Assembly: GCA_020630895.1 (NCBI GenBank)
Contig: JAHDII010000230.1
Location: 1 to 5,617, forward strand
DNA from: Saprospiraceae bacterium
GTDB taxonomy: Bacteria > Bacteroidota > Bacteroidia > Chitinophagales > Saprospiraceae
Reading direction: 5' to 3'
Length of the DNA: 5,617 bases
Shown one piece after another: positions 1 through 5,617 of the stretch (positions are counted from its first letter, which is position 1; the number at the start of each line of letters is the position of its first letter). The position numbers were made by a program, and so were the translations under genes. Under the pieces are notes generated by a model. It saw only the letters and a list, made by a program, of their open reading frames with translations, searched no databases and was not told where the DNA came from.

Positions 1-47
1 ATTATACGTACTTTAAAAAAATTATTATTATGAATTTATATAACAAA

Positions 48-80
48 CAAAACTTCTTGAGAGTTTCTCAAGAAGTTTTG
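48..80 (-). terminator. Rho-independent terminator after the exported coiled-coil gene
   Basis: A perfect 14-bp inverted repeat (48-61 with 67-80, arm CAAAACTTCTTGAG) encloses a 5-base loop (62-66). It begins about 30 bases past the stop codon of the gene at 110-787. Read on the minus strand, the 3' arm ends in GTTTTG and runs into a T-rich stretch, as expected of an intrinsic terminator. The arm is A-rich at one end and T-rich at the other, so the element is nearly symmetrical and could also stop transcription entering from the left on the plus strand. The remaining AT-rich bases at 1-47 show no gene or other element I can support. Confidence 0.88.
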
Positions 81-109
81 CAAAGATAATTAATTCTGAT
101 GAGTAGAAC

Positions 110-787
110 TTATTTTTCGAGCTGTTCTAATTTCTTTCTAATTTTTTCAATAATATTATCTTGTTCTAGAATAGCTCCATTAGTATTTTCTTGGTCTTTT
201 ATATTTTGTTCTATATTGGCTTCAGCTTCAGCAATTTTATTTTTAGCTATTTCGATATCTTTATGATAGCCCTCTTTTTTCTTTTTTAATGATTCTAAAT
301 CATTTTGAAGATTTTTTTTCTTTTTCTCTTCTTCTTTTAATTCCATTTTTGTGGTTTCAATAGCCACTTCAATTGCAAAACGCATTAAGAATTTAGCTCC
401 TTCATTATATTTATCTCCATGCATTTCAGAATTAAGATATGCTCCTCCTAAATCAAACCAAACAGAGACTTCGACATTTTCTCCGACATTTGTAAATTTA
501 GCATATAAATCAATGGTATTTGCTCCTCCAATGGCTACATATTCTAAGTCATCAGAAAAGAATTCTTTCATTTTTTTATCCCACTTTGTTTTCCCTCCTT
601 TAGTTTCTTCTTTGATGTATTTTGTCCAAACTTTTTTTGCAAATTTAGCCTCTGCATTAGGAATTTCTAAGCTAATAGCATTATTAGAACCTTGACTCAT
701 AGAGCGATTTCCTTCTTCAATTTGTGCAAAAGAAAAAGAAATTGTAAAACAAGTTATTAAAAGAATGTATAATAATTTCATAATCAT
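110..787 (-). CDS. Exported protein of unknown function with C-terminal coiled coil
   Basis: I do not recognise a named family. The 225-residue product begins with a Sec signal peptide: a short Lys-containing start, a hydrophobic core at about residues 5-20, and a likely signal peptidase I site after Ala21 (SFA|Q), a form common in Bacteroidota. There is no lipobox cysteine at the cleavage site, so a soluble periplasmic or secreted protein is more likely than a lipoprotein. Residues about 30-145 look like a small globular domain, with Trp54, Trp69, an AIGGANTIDLYAKF strand region (85-98) and a VWFDLGGAYL segment (109-118). Residues about 147-225 are almost entirely Lys, Glu, Asn, Ile and Leu and should form a long helical coiled coil. 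There are two in-frame ATGs, at codons 1 and 3. The second would give MKLLYILL, an equally plausible start, and neither has a Shine-Dalgarno site. The gene has its own promoter-like element and a strong terminator, so it may be transcribed alone. The reading frame is confident, the function unknown. Confidence 0.85.
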   Translation of the reverse strand: MIMKLLYILLITCFTISFSFAQIEEGNRSMSQGSNNAISLEIPNAEAKFAKKVWTKYIKEETKGGKTKWDKKMKEFFSDDLEYVAIGGANTIDLYAKFTNVGENVEVSVWFDLGGAYLNSEMHGDKYNEGAKFLMRFAIEVAIETTKMELKEEEKKKKNLQNDLESLKKKKEGYHKDIEIAKNKIAEAEANIEQNIKDQENTNGAILEQDNIIEKIRKKLEQLEK

Positions 788-804
788 AATATTTTTGATG
801 GGGA

Positions 805-812
805 CAAAAATA
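805..812 (-). promoter_or_regulatory. Candidate Bacteroidota -7 element (TAnnTTTG) for the exported protein gene
   Basis: On the minus strand these bases read TATTTTTG, an exact match to the TAnnTTTG -7 consensus used by the Bacteroidota primary sigma factor. It lies 17 bases before the first ATG of the gene at 110-787, which would give a very short leader. I see no good TTTG -33 partner at the expected spacing, and an AT-rich region yields such matches by chance, so this is tentative. The rest of the gap (788-886) shows no convincing hairpin to terminate the upstream cyclase transcript, so read-through remains possible. Confidence 0.4.
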
Positions 813-886
813 ATGATTTTAAATGAGTTATTTTGTTGTGAAAGCGTTAAAGGAATGTTCTGTTATGATTTGAAAATTTAAAAAGA

Positions 887-3800
887 TTATTGAGGTTTTA
901 AAAGATTCATTTTATGTTTATAATCATATTTAGGAGTTTGTTCATATAATTTTTTACATAATTCAAATCCTTCCTCTCTATATTTTTCATTATTGTTAAT
1001 ACTCGAAGAAGTTGCTAAAACAAATAACACATCTAATTTTTCTTCTTCAGTTTTAGCATTTTCAAGTAAATGATTGAGTATGATATAACCCATTTCTTGA
1101 TCTCCTAATTGTAATTCTACTTGAGCTCGTTTAATAGAACTCATAAAAATCAATTCTTCATTTCCTATTCCTTCTGCTATTTCATCTGCTCGCTTAGAAT
1201 ATTTTCTAGTATTTTTAGGATCTGCATTTGTATTTAAAGACAATTCAACTAAACGAATTAAAATCATGGTTAAAAGACGTTTATTATCTATTTCTTCACA
1301 AATCTTAATTCCTTTTTCATAAGCTTTTTTAGCTTCTTTATATTCATTTTTATGGAAGAAAGCATCTCCTAAAGAACCTAAAGCACTAGCAATTCCTTTT
1401 TGGTAATTCAATTCTTCAGAAAGTCTCAATTGTTTGGTGATATATTCTATAGCTTGATCAAAATTTCCTTCTTCTAAGGATAAATCGCCCATTAAACCTA
1501 ATGTAATTGATGTTCCTTGTTTATCTCCAAGTTCTTCAACAAGTTTTAAATCTCTATCATATAATTCTTTAGCAGTATCAAAATGTCCTTTTTTGACTAA
1601 AAGTTTTCCCATACAACCCAAGGCTATCGCAATTAAAAATTTATTACCTAGATCCTCACATTCTTTGAGCCCTTTTTGATAACAAATCATAGCTTGATCA
1701 TTATCTCCTTTTTCAAAATGAACAATTCCTAGATAAATACTAATATTGGCAATTCCTTGTTTATTTCCTTCCTTTTCACATTGTTCTAAATGTGGTTGCA
1801 TATTCGCAATAGCCTCTTCATATTGTCCTTGGTTCATGAGTGCTAGTCCTAAATTAGAAACAATACCAAAATTGTTAGAAGTTTGTTCTATTTGTTTTTG
1901 AATAGAAAGACTTTCTTTAAAATAATCTTTTGCTTTTTCGTATTCTCCTTGCCTAAAAAATACATTTCCTAAATTTCCATATACTTTTGATTTTCCAATT
2001 GAATCATCAATATCTTCAAAAAAGGTAGCTGCAATTTCTAAATATTTAAACGCTTCCTGATAATTTCCTTTTAAAATAAGGAGATTTCCTAAGTCATTAT
2101 TAGCTCTTCCTAAAAGTAATTTATCGCCAGAAGAAGAAGCTAAAGCAAGGGCATTATTTAAAACTCTTTCACACTCATTCCAATCGCCAATTAATACTAA
2201 AATATCTGCTTTTTTAAGAAGCGTTTTGACATAAGCCGCTTGTTGTTTGATATGATCTAAACTATCCGCTAATTTATCATAATAATAGATAGCTCTTTGA
2301 TTTTGAAAATTATTTTTAGAAAAGTCTCCTGCTTTTTCTAAGTATTCATTCTTTTTATTTTTAACATTAGCTTGTTCATAATGAAATGCTAAATCAGCAT
2401 ATCTTCCTTCAATTTGTTCGTGGTACAATCGTTCGATAGCTTCGGCAATCAATTTATGTAATTGTCGAAGTCGAGTTCTTAATTGCATATCATAAACAGC
2501 TTCACGAAGGAGAGAATGTTTAAAAATATATCGAATTTCATTAACAGCTTTCCAAATTTGACCTTTTTCTGCTGTTTCTATTTGTTCTTGAAGAAGTATT
2601 TGAGTATTTCCATTCTTTTTAGCAAAATCTTTTTGAGCCTTCATCACTTCACTCAAAACTTGTACTTCAAATTCTCTTCCTATAACGGCTGCAGCTTTTA
2701 CTGTTTCTTTTACAAGGTGAGACAGGCGATCTATCCGAGCCATTAATACCGCATTAATAGAACCCGACACTTTGATATTTTTATCTTTTATATGCCAAAT
2801 TTCTCCTTTCTTTTTTAAGAGTTCACTTTCTGAAAAGTATTCAATGACTTGTTCTGTATAAAAAGGATTTCCGTTTGTTGTTCTTACTAAAAGATTTTTA
2901 AATTCTTTACTTATACTTCCATCTAATTTTGCGACTGCAAATTCTTCAATAGATTCAGGAGCAAGAATATTGAGATCTATTTCAATAAAAGGTAAATTTT
3001 CAGGAAGAGCTCCTTTAAAGAATGTAGGTTTAGAATTATCTTCTTCATTATATCTAGAAGTAATGACTAGACAAGAAGGATAATCTTTCATTGCTACTAC
3101 TAATTCGCTTAATAATGCTTGAGTACTTTCATCGAACCAATGTCCATCTTCAACTTCTAAAACAAAGGGTGTAATTAATGATTCTGCTTTTAAAATATTA
3201 ATAAAAGAAGAAATTGTATTTTGATAACGACCTTTAGCATCTAATTGATTCCAAAGAGAATCAGAATAATACAAGCCTAACCTTGCTGCAATAACTGTTT
3301 TTGTTCTTGTTAAATCTTTTATGATATCATTTAGACCTTCATATTTATCTTTAATTAAATTACACTGATAAATCAATTCATCAAATCTTTCTTCAAAGAT
3401 GAGTTTATTGGTTTCGTAATTTCGATCAGGAGATTGTTTAAAAAAGTTTCTAAATAAATATATAAAAGGATTAAATGGCTTTTGTAAAATTTGATCAGCT
3501 TGACAAACATACCAATTTAATTGCCCTTCTTTAAGGAGGCTATTTCTTGTTTCATATACTAATCTACTTTTCCCTATTCCTGCTTCTCCATAAATAATAG
3601 CTACCCCAGCAAATGTATTTTGAAAAATAAGAGAAGCAAAATCAACTAATGTATTTAATTCTTTTTCTCTTCCAATCATTTTTCCTGAATAAAAGGCTTC
3701 TTGTTCATTTCTTCCTTGTAAACTAAAAGTAGAAATAGGACCTTCAAATCCTTTATAAATGATATCTCCTTTATGATTAAATTTAAAGTTTTTTTCTTTT

Positions 3801-4930
3801 TGAATATTTTTATCTACTAATATTTCTCCCCAATCTGCATAAACCATAAGCCGTGCTGCAAGATTTACAGTATTTCCTACAGCAGCGTATTGACATCTTT
3901 CTTCGCCCCCAATAATTCCGGTATAAACCATGCCTGAGGTCAAACCTACTTTATAAGAAAGTGGAGATTTTTTTTGAATGGGTAATAATTCATTTTTTAA
4001 TGATAAGATAAATTCTAATGCTCGTTCTCCATTATCTCCATAAGTAACAGGAGCTCCAAAAAAACCAACAATAACTCCTCCTTTATCTCCAAAATCAATT
4101 TCTTTAAAATATCCAGAAAAATTATAAAATTGTTCTCTAACAATTGTAGCAAATTCATTAAAAATAGAAGTATCATCAATATCTTTAAAAGATATAAAAA
4201 CAGAAATTACTTCTCTAAATTCACCTGTATCCCCATACTGAATAATACTATTAGGTAAAAATGCTTCTAAATCTTCATGAGTGATTTGAGGAGCAGTGGC
4301 ATAATATTTAACAACAGGTCCTGGATTCGCTTCTGTAACTTTATAAAATCCATCTCCTAACTTTTTGCACGTAAAATGAGATGTAGGGTCATTACATTGT
4401 TCTATGTAAGCATCATCTACAATCACTTCACCTACTTGTGCATGATGTTCACTTGCGGCACAATTGTCAATAGCTTCTCCTCTAAAATAATATCCTTTAT
4501 GTTCTCTTCCTATAATACCCCATTCTACATCTCCATAAGATAAACCTATTTTGAGTTGGATAGGAAATTCTTTTCCTTTATGAATTTCCTTTTTATTTGA
4601 AAATAATTTTTGAATTTCAAGAGCTGTATCTGCTAATTCTTCCGCTGAAATGCTATCTTCTTGAATAGAAAATATGGCAGTAAAAGCATCTCCTGCAAAA
4701 TAAGGAATAAAGCCTCCTTTACGATAAACGATATTAACTAAAGGAGAAAAAATACCATTTAATATTCTAGACATTAACTCTGCTCCTTCATTTCCTTCTT
4801 CCTTAAAAAGATGTTCTGTCAGGTTCGTAAAACCTGACATATCTATAAACATAGCATAAGCCTTAAAACGCCCTTGCGTTTCTTTTTCTTTTTCTTTTTC
4901 TGGTATGAAATGAGGAATTAAATGTTTCAA
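887..4930 (-). CDS. Soluble adenylyl cyclase-like protein: tandem class III cyclase domains, STAND NTPase, TPR array
   Basis: This 1347-residue protein has no signal peptide or membrane segment and should be cytoplasmic. It probably makes a cyclic nucleotide (cAMP or cGMP) under control of its C-terminal modules. Cyclase domain C1 (about 22-200) carries the metal aspartates Asp30 (FIDMSGFT) and Asp81 (FAGD), and an IGLSYGDVEWGIIG segment at 128-141. Its Asn/Arg helix is degenerate (GEAIDNCAAS, 151-160). C2 (about 238-405) has Ser247 and Gly285 where the metal aspartates would be, but keeps Asn356 and Arg360 in VNLAAR. An NTPase of the AAA_16/STAND type follows from about 417: MIGREKEL, Walker A GEAGIGKS (448-455), Walker B LEVEDGHWFD (591-600) and GNPF (687-690). 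Next come a winged-helix-like region (about 795-835) and TPRs from about 904 to 1297. The order matches animal sAC (ADCY10) and related bacterial cyclases. The start is TTG: an in-frame TAG lies eight codons upstream, and the first internal ATG (Met27) would cut into the first strand of C1. The family call is secure, but product, nucleotide specificity and input signal are inferred. Confidence 0.93.
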   Translation of the reverse strand: MKHLIPHFIPEKEKEKETQGRFKAYAMFIDMSGFTNLTEHLFKEEGNEGAELMSRILNGIFSPLVNIVYRKGGFIPYFAGDAFTAIFSIQEDSISAEELADTALEIQKLFSNKKEIHKGKEFPIQLKIGLSYGDVEWGIIGREHKGYYFRGEAIDNCAASEHHAQVGEVIVDDAYIEQCNDPTSHFTCKKLGDGFYKVTEANPGPVVKYYATAPQITHEDLEAFLPNSIIQYGDTGEFREVISVFISFKDIDDTSIFNEFATIVREQFYNFSGYFKEIDFGDKGGVIVGFFGAPVTYGDNGERALEFILSLKNELLPIQKKSPLSYKVGLTSGMVYTGIIGGEERCQYAAVGNTVNLAARLMVYADWGEILVDKNIQKEKNFKFNHKGDIIYKGFEGPISTFSLQGRNEQEAFYSGKMIGREKELNTLVDFASLIFQNTFAGVAIIYGEAGIGKSRLVYETRNSLLKEGQLNWYVCQADQILQKPFNPFIYLFRNFFKQSPDRNYETNKLIFEERFDELIYQCNLIKDKYEGLNDIIKDLTRTKTVIAARLGLYYSDSLWNQLDAKGRYQNTISSFINILKAESLITPFVLEVEDGHWFDESTQALLSELVVAMKDYPSCLVITSRYNEEDNSKPTFFKGALPENLPFIEIDLNILAPESIEEFAVAKLDGSISKEFKNLLVRTTNGNPFYTEQVIEYFSESELLKKKGEIWHIKDKNIKVSGSINAVLMARIDRLSHLVKETVKAAAVIGREFEVQVLSEVMKAQKDFAKKNGNTQILLQEQIETAEKGQIWKAVNEIRYIFKHSLLREAVYDMQLRTRLRQLHKLIAEAIERLYHEQIEGRYADLAFHYEQANVKNKKNEYLEKAGDFSKNNFQNQRAIYYYDKLADSLDHIKQQAAYVKTLLKKADILVLIGDWNECERVLNNALALASSSGDKLLLGRANNDLGNLLILKGNYQEAFKYLEIAATFFEDIDDSIGKSKVYGNLGNVFFRQGEYEKAKDYFKESLSIQKQIEQTSNNFGIVSNLGLALMNQGQYEEAIANMQPHLEQCEKEGNKQGIANISIYLGIVHFEKGDNDQAMICYQKGLKECEDLGNKFLIAIALGCMGKLLVKKGHFDTAKELYDRDLKLVEELGDKQGTSITLGLMGDLSLEEGNFDQAIEYITKQLRLSEELNYQKGIASALGSLGDAFFHKNEYKEAKKAYEKGIKICEEIDNKRLLTMILIRLVELSLNTNADPKNTRKYSKRADEIAEGIGNEELIFMSSIKRAQVELQLGDQEMGYIILNHLLENAKTEEEKLDVLFVLATSSSINNNEKYREEGFELCKKLYEQTPKYDYKHKMNLLKPQ
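1271..2110 (-). repeat. Seven in-register 40-residue TPR repeats (120-bp coding period)
   Basis: Within the cyclase protein, residues 941-1220 form seven consecutive repeats with no length drift. A conserved glycine of the LG/MG motif falls at 948, 988, 1028, 1068, 1108, 1148 and 1188, exactly 40 residues apart. Each unit has the helix-turn-helix pattern of a TPR (LGxxxxxxGxYxxAxxxYxxxL), with the six-residue extension seen in the LGN/Pins type. At DNA level this is a 120-bp period, visible for example as the shared ATTTCCTAA near 1964 and 2084. A further TPR-like unit precedes it (about 904-936) and more degenerate ones follow (about 1219-1297). Such arrays bind peptides or partner proteins, so this is the likely sensor or scaffold part of the cyclase. 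The ligand cannot be read from sequence. Confidence 0.85.
4817..4839 (-). other. Perfect 9-bp inverted repeat inside the start of the cyclase coding region
   Basis: TGTCAGGTT (4817-4825) and AACCTGACA (4831-4839) are exact inverted copies around a 5-base loop. They fall within codons 31-38 of the cyclase, which encode the conserved SGFTNLT stretch just after metal-binding Asp30. In the mRNA this would form a stem-loop roughly 92 bases past the start codon. It is richer in G and C than the surrounding message. No role is evident, and the coding constraint here may make it coincidental. Confidence 0.45.
4880..4900 (-). repeat. In-frame GAAAAA hexanucleotide repeat encoding Glu-Lys dipeptides
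   Basis: Three and a half tandem copies of a six-base unit encode EKEKEKE (residues 11-17), in the linker between the N-terminal IPHFIP segment and the first strand of cyclase domain C1. Because the unit is six bases, slippage would add or remove Glu-Lys pairs without breaking the frame. It is short and may be simple low-complexity linker sequence. Confidence 0.6.
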
Positions 4931-4980
4931 TATTTTAACAGCGTTTGTGGTCTAGTTTTAATAACGGATAAATAATTCAT
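4927..4980 (-). other. Possible 17-codon leader ORF overlapping the cyclase start
   Basis: An ATG at 4978-4980 opens a short frame encoding MNYLSVIKTRPQTLLKY. Its TGA stop (4927-4929) overlaps the TTG start of the cyclase (4928-4930) as TTGA. This is the geometry of translational coupling, in which a ribosome ending on the leader could restart at the weak TTG. It lies downstream of the candidate promoter and would therefore be in the leader transcript. No Shine-Dalgarno site precedes it, and a 17-codon ORF can occur by chance, so translation is unproven. An alternative is that the ATG is the true start and the cyclase is reached by a frameshift or a sequencing indel, giving an N-terminus that continues LLKILKHLIPHF. 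Confidence 0.25.
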
Positions 4981-4993
4981 TTCATTATCTCTG

Positions 4994-5026
4994 CGAAATT
5001 ACAAATTATGTTGAATATCTATCAAA
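4994..5026 (-). promoter_or_regulatory. Candidate Bacteroidota promoter for the cyclase gene
   Basis: On the minus strand, TTTG (5023-5026) is followed after 21 bases by TAATTTCG (4994-5001). The latter differs at one base from the TAnnTTTG -7 consensus and continues into CAGAG. The usual spacing in Bacteroidota is close to 19 bases, so the fit is fair, not exact. Transcription would begin near 4987 and leave a leader of nearly 60 bases before the TTG start, containing the small ORF at 4927-4980. The same gap shows no convincing terminator for the upstream methyltransferase gene, so the cyclase could also be reached by read-through. Confidence 0.38.
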
Positions 5027-5032
5027 TTTATT

Positions 5033-5617
5033 TCAATTCCTTTGTCTAGAAACTTCATATAATATAATTCCTGTAGCAACTGCAACATTTAAAGAATCGG
5101 TTGTTCCTGCTTGTGGAATGATAAATTGAACATCTGATTTTTCTGATAAAGTATAATGAACCCCTCTTCCTTCCGATCCAATGAGTATAGCTGTTGGCAT
5201 TGTAAAATCTATATCAGAAATTTTATTTTTTGCTTTTAAATCACTCGCAGCAATAGTAATTCCAGATAATTGTAAAAATTCTAGTGCAGCAAGAGGGCTA
5301 TTCTCTCTACATACAGGTATTTTAGATAATGCTCCAGCAGAGGTTTTCATAGCTTCTGCATTAATTCTTGCAGCATTTTTCTTTCCGATAACAATAGCAT
5401 TAGCTCCTAAACATTCAGCAGAACGTGCAATAGCTCCAAAATTTCTTACATCGGTAACACCATCTAATAATAAAATTAAAGGAATTTTATTTTGTTCATA
5501 AATTTGAGGTAAAACATCTTCTAATTTATAATAATCTACCATAGAAATAAAACCAATAACCCCTTGATGATTTTTTGAGCTTGTTTTATTCATTTTTTCT
5601 TTTGGTAACATTTGAAT
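5033..5617 (-). CDS. rlmB: SpoU/TrmH-family rRNA 2'-O-methyltransferase, RlmB-like (5' end cut by the window)
   Basis: This enzyme family transfers a methyl group from S-adenosylmethionine to a ribose 2'-OH of RNA; RlmB of E. coli modifies G2251 in the peptidyl-transferase region of 23S rRNA. Numbering from the ATG at 5609-5611, the NHQG motif of the domain junction is at 14-17. SpoU motif 1 follows (LLLDGVTDVRNFGAIARSAE, 47-66, with Asn57 and Arg63), then KTSAGALSKIPV (89-100), motif 2 GSEGRGV (145-151, Glu147) and motif 3 SLNVAVATGIILYE (173-186, Asn175). Together these make the trefoil-knot SAM-binding domain, and it is complete. The ATG at 5611 is unlikely to be the real start. The frame stays open to the window edge (two more codons, Ile-Gln), and the preceding LPKEKMNKTSSKNHQG matches the end of the N-terminal substrate-binding domain. 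About 50 residues are therefore missing against the usual length near 245. The symbol rests on similarity to RlmB; a TrmH-family relative with another target site is possible. Confidence 0.88.
   Translation of the reverse strand: MQMLPKEKMNKTSSKNHQGVIGFISMVDYYKLEDVLPQIYEQNKIPLILLLDGVTDVRNFGAIARSAECLGANAIVIGKKNAARINAEAMKTSAGALSKIPVCRENSPLAALEFLQLSGITIAASDLKAKNKISDIDFTMPTAILIGSEGRGVHYTLSEKSDVQFIIPQAGTTDSLNVAVATGIILYEVSRQRN

Noticed and set aside
351..695. Open frame of 114 codons on the plus strand
   Set aside because: It lies wholly antisense to the exported protein gene, which has a clear signal peptide and coherent composition; the plus-strand translation shows no domain and looks like a shadow.
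788..886. Gap between the cyclase stop and the exported protein gene, searched for a terminator or small RNA
   Set aside because: It is AT-rich with no stem longer than a few pairs that I could find; only the -7-like element at 805-812 is worth listing.
2483..2746. Open frame of 87 codons on the plus strand, rich in Phe and Ser
   Set aside because: It is antisense to the NTPase/TPR linker of the cyclase. The Phe/Ser/Leu-rich content is what a reverse reading of Lys/Glu-rich AT-rich coding sequence gives.
4967..4989. AT-only imperfect inverted repeat between the methyltransferase and cyclase genes, considered as a terminator
   Set aside because: Only five contiguous A-T pairs (4972-4976 with 4984-4988) form the core and there is no following T-run in the right place, so it is too weak to call.
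5181..5501. Open frame of 106 codons on the plus strand with hydrophobic stretches
   Set aside because: It is antisense to the conserved SpoU motifs of the methyltransferase, whose minus-strand reading is unambiguous.
5609..5611. ATG taken as the start of the methyltransferase
   Set aside because: The frame remains open to the window edge and the residues around it match the end of the N-terminal domain of RlmB, so this is an internal methionine.

Overview
The window is strongly AT-rich and carries three protein genes, all on the minus strand. It reads as part of a Bacteroidota genome. Three things support this: a signal peptide ending in Phe-Ala-Gln, no Shine-Dalgarno sites before the genes, and TAnnTTTG-like elements upstream of two of them. 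I cannot name a genus from the sequence.

In transcription order (high to low coordinates) the layout is as follows. At 5033-5617 is the 3' part of a SpoU/TrmH-family 2'-O-ribose methyltransferase, most like RlmB of 23S rRNA; its N-terminus lies beyond the window edge. After a 102-base gap holding a candidate promoter and a possible 17-codon leader ORF comes the centrepiece at 887-4930. This is a 1347-residue cytoplasmic signalling protein with two class III nucleotide cyclase domains, a STAND/AAA-type NTPase with clear Walker A and B motifs, and a long TPR array. It starts at TTG. After a further 97-base gap comes a short exported protein of unknown function at 110-787, with a signal peptide and a lysine/glutamate-rich C-terminal coiled coil. 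It is followed by a very strong hairpin terminator at 48-80.

The most interesting element is the cyclase. Its order (C1, C2, NTPase, TPR) is that of animal soluble adenylyl cyclase (sAC/ADCY10). Its two cyclase domains are also degenerate in a complementary way: C1 keeps the two metal-binding aspartates, and C2 keeps the transition-state Asn and Arg. Together they could form one active site. The residues that in sAC read the base and bind bicarbonate appear to be replaced, so the product nucleotide and the input signal are open questions. The three genes are co-directional but separated by about 100 bases each, with promoter-like elements in both gaps. I therefore see no firm evidence for one operon or a shared pathway.
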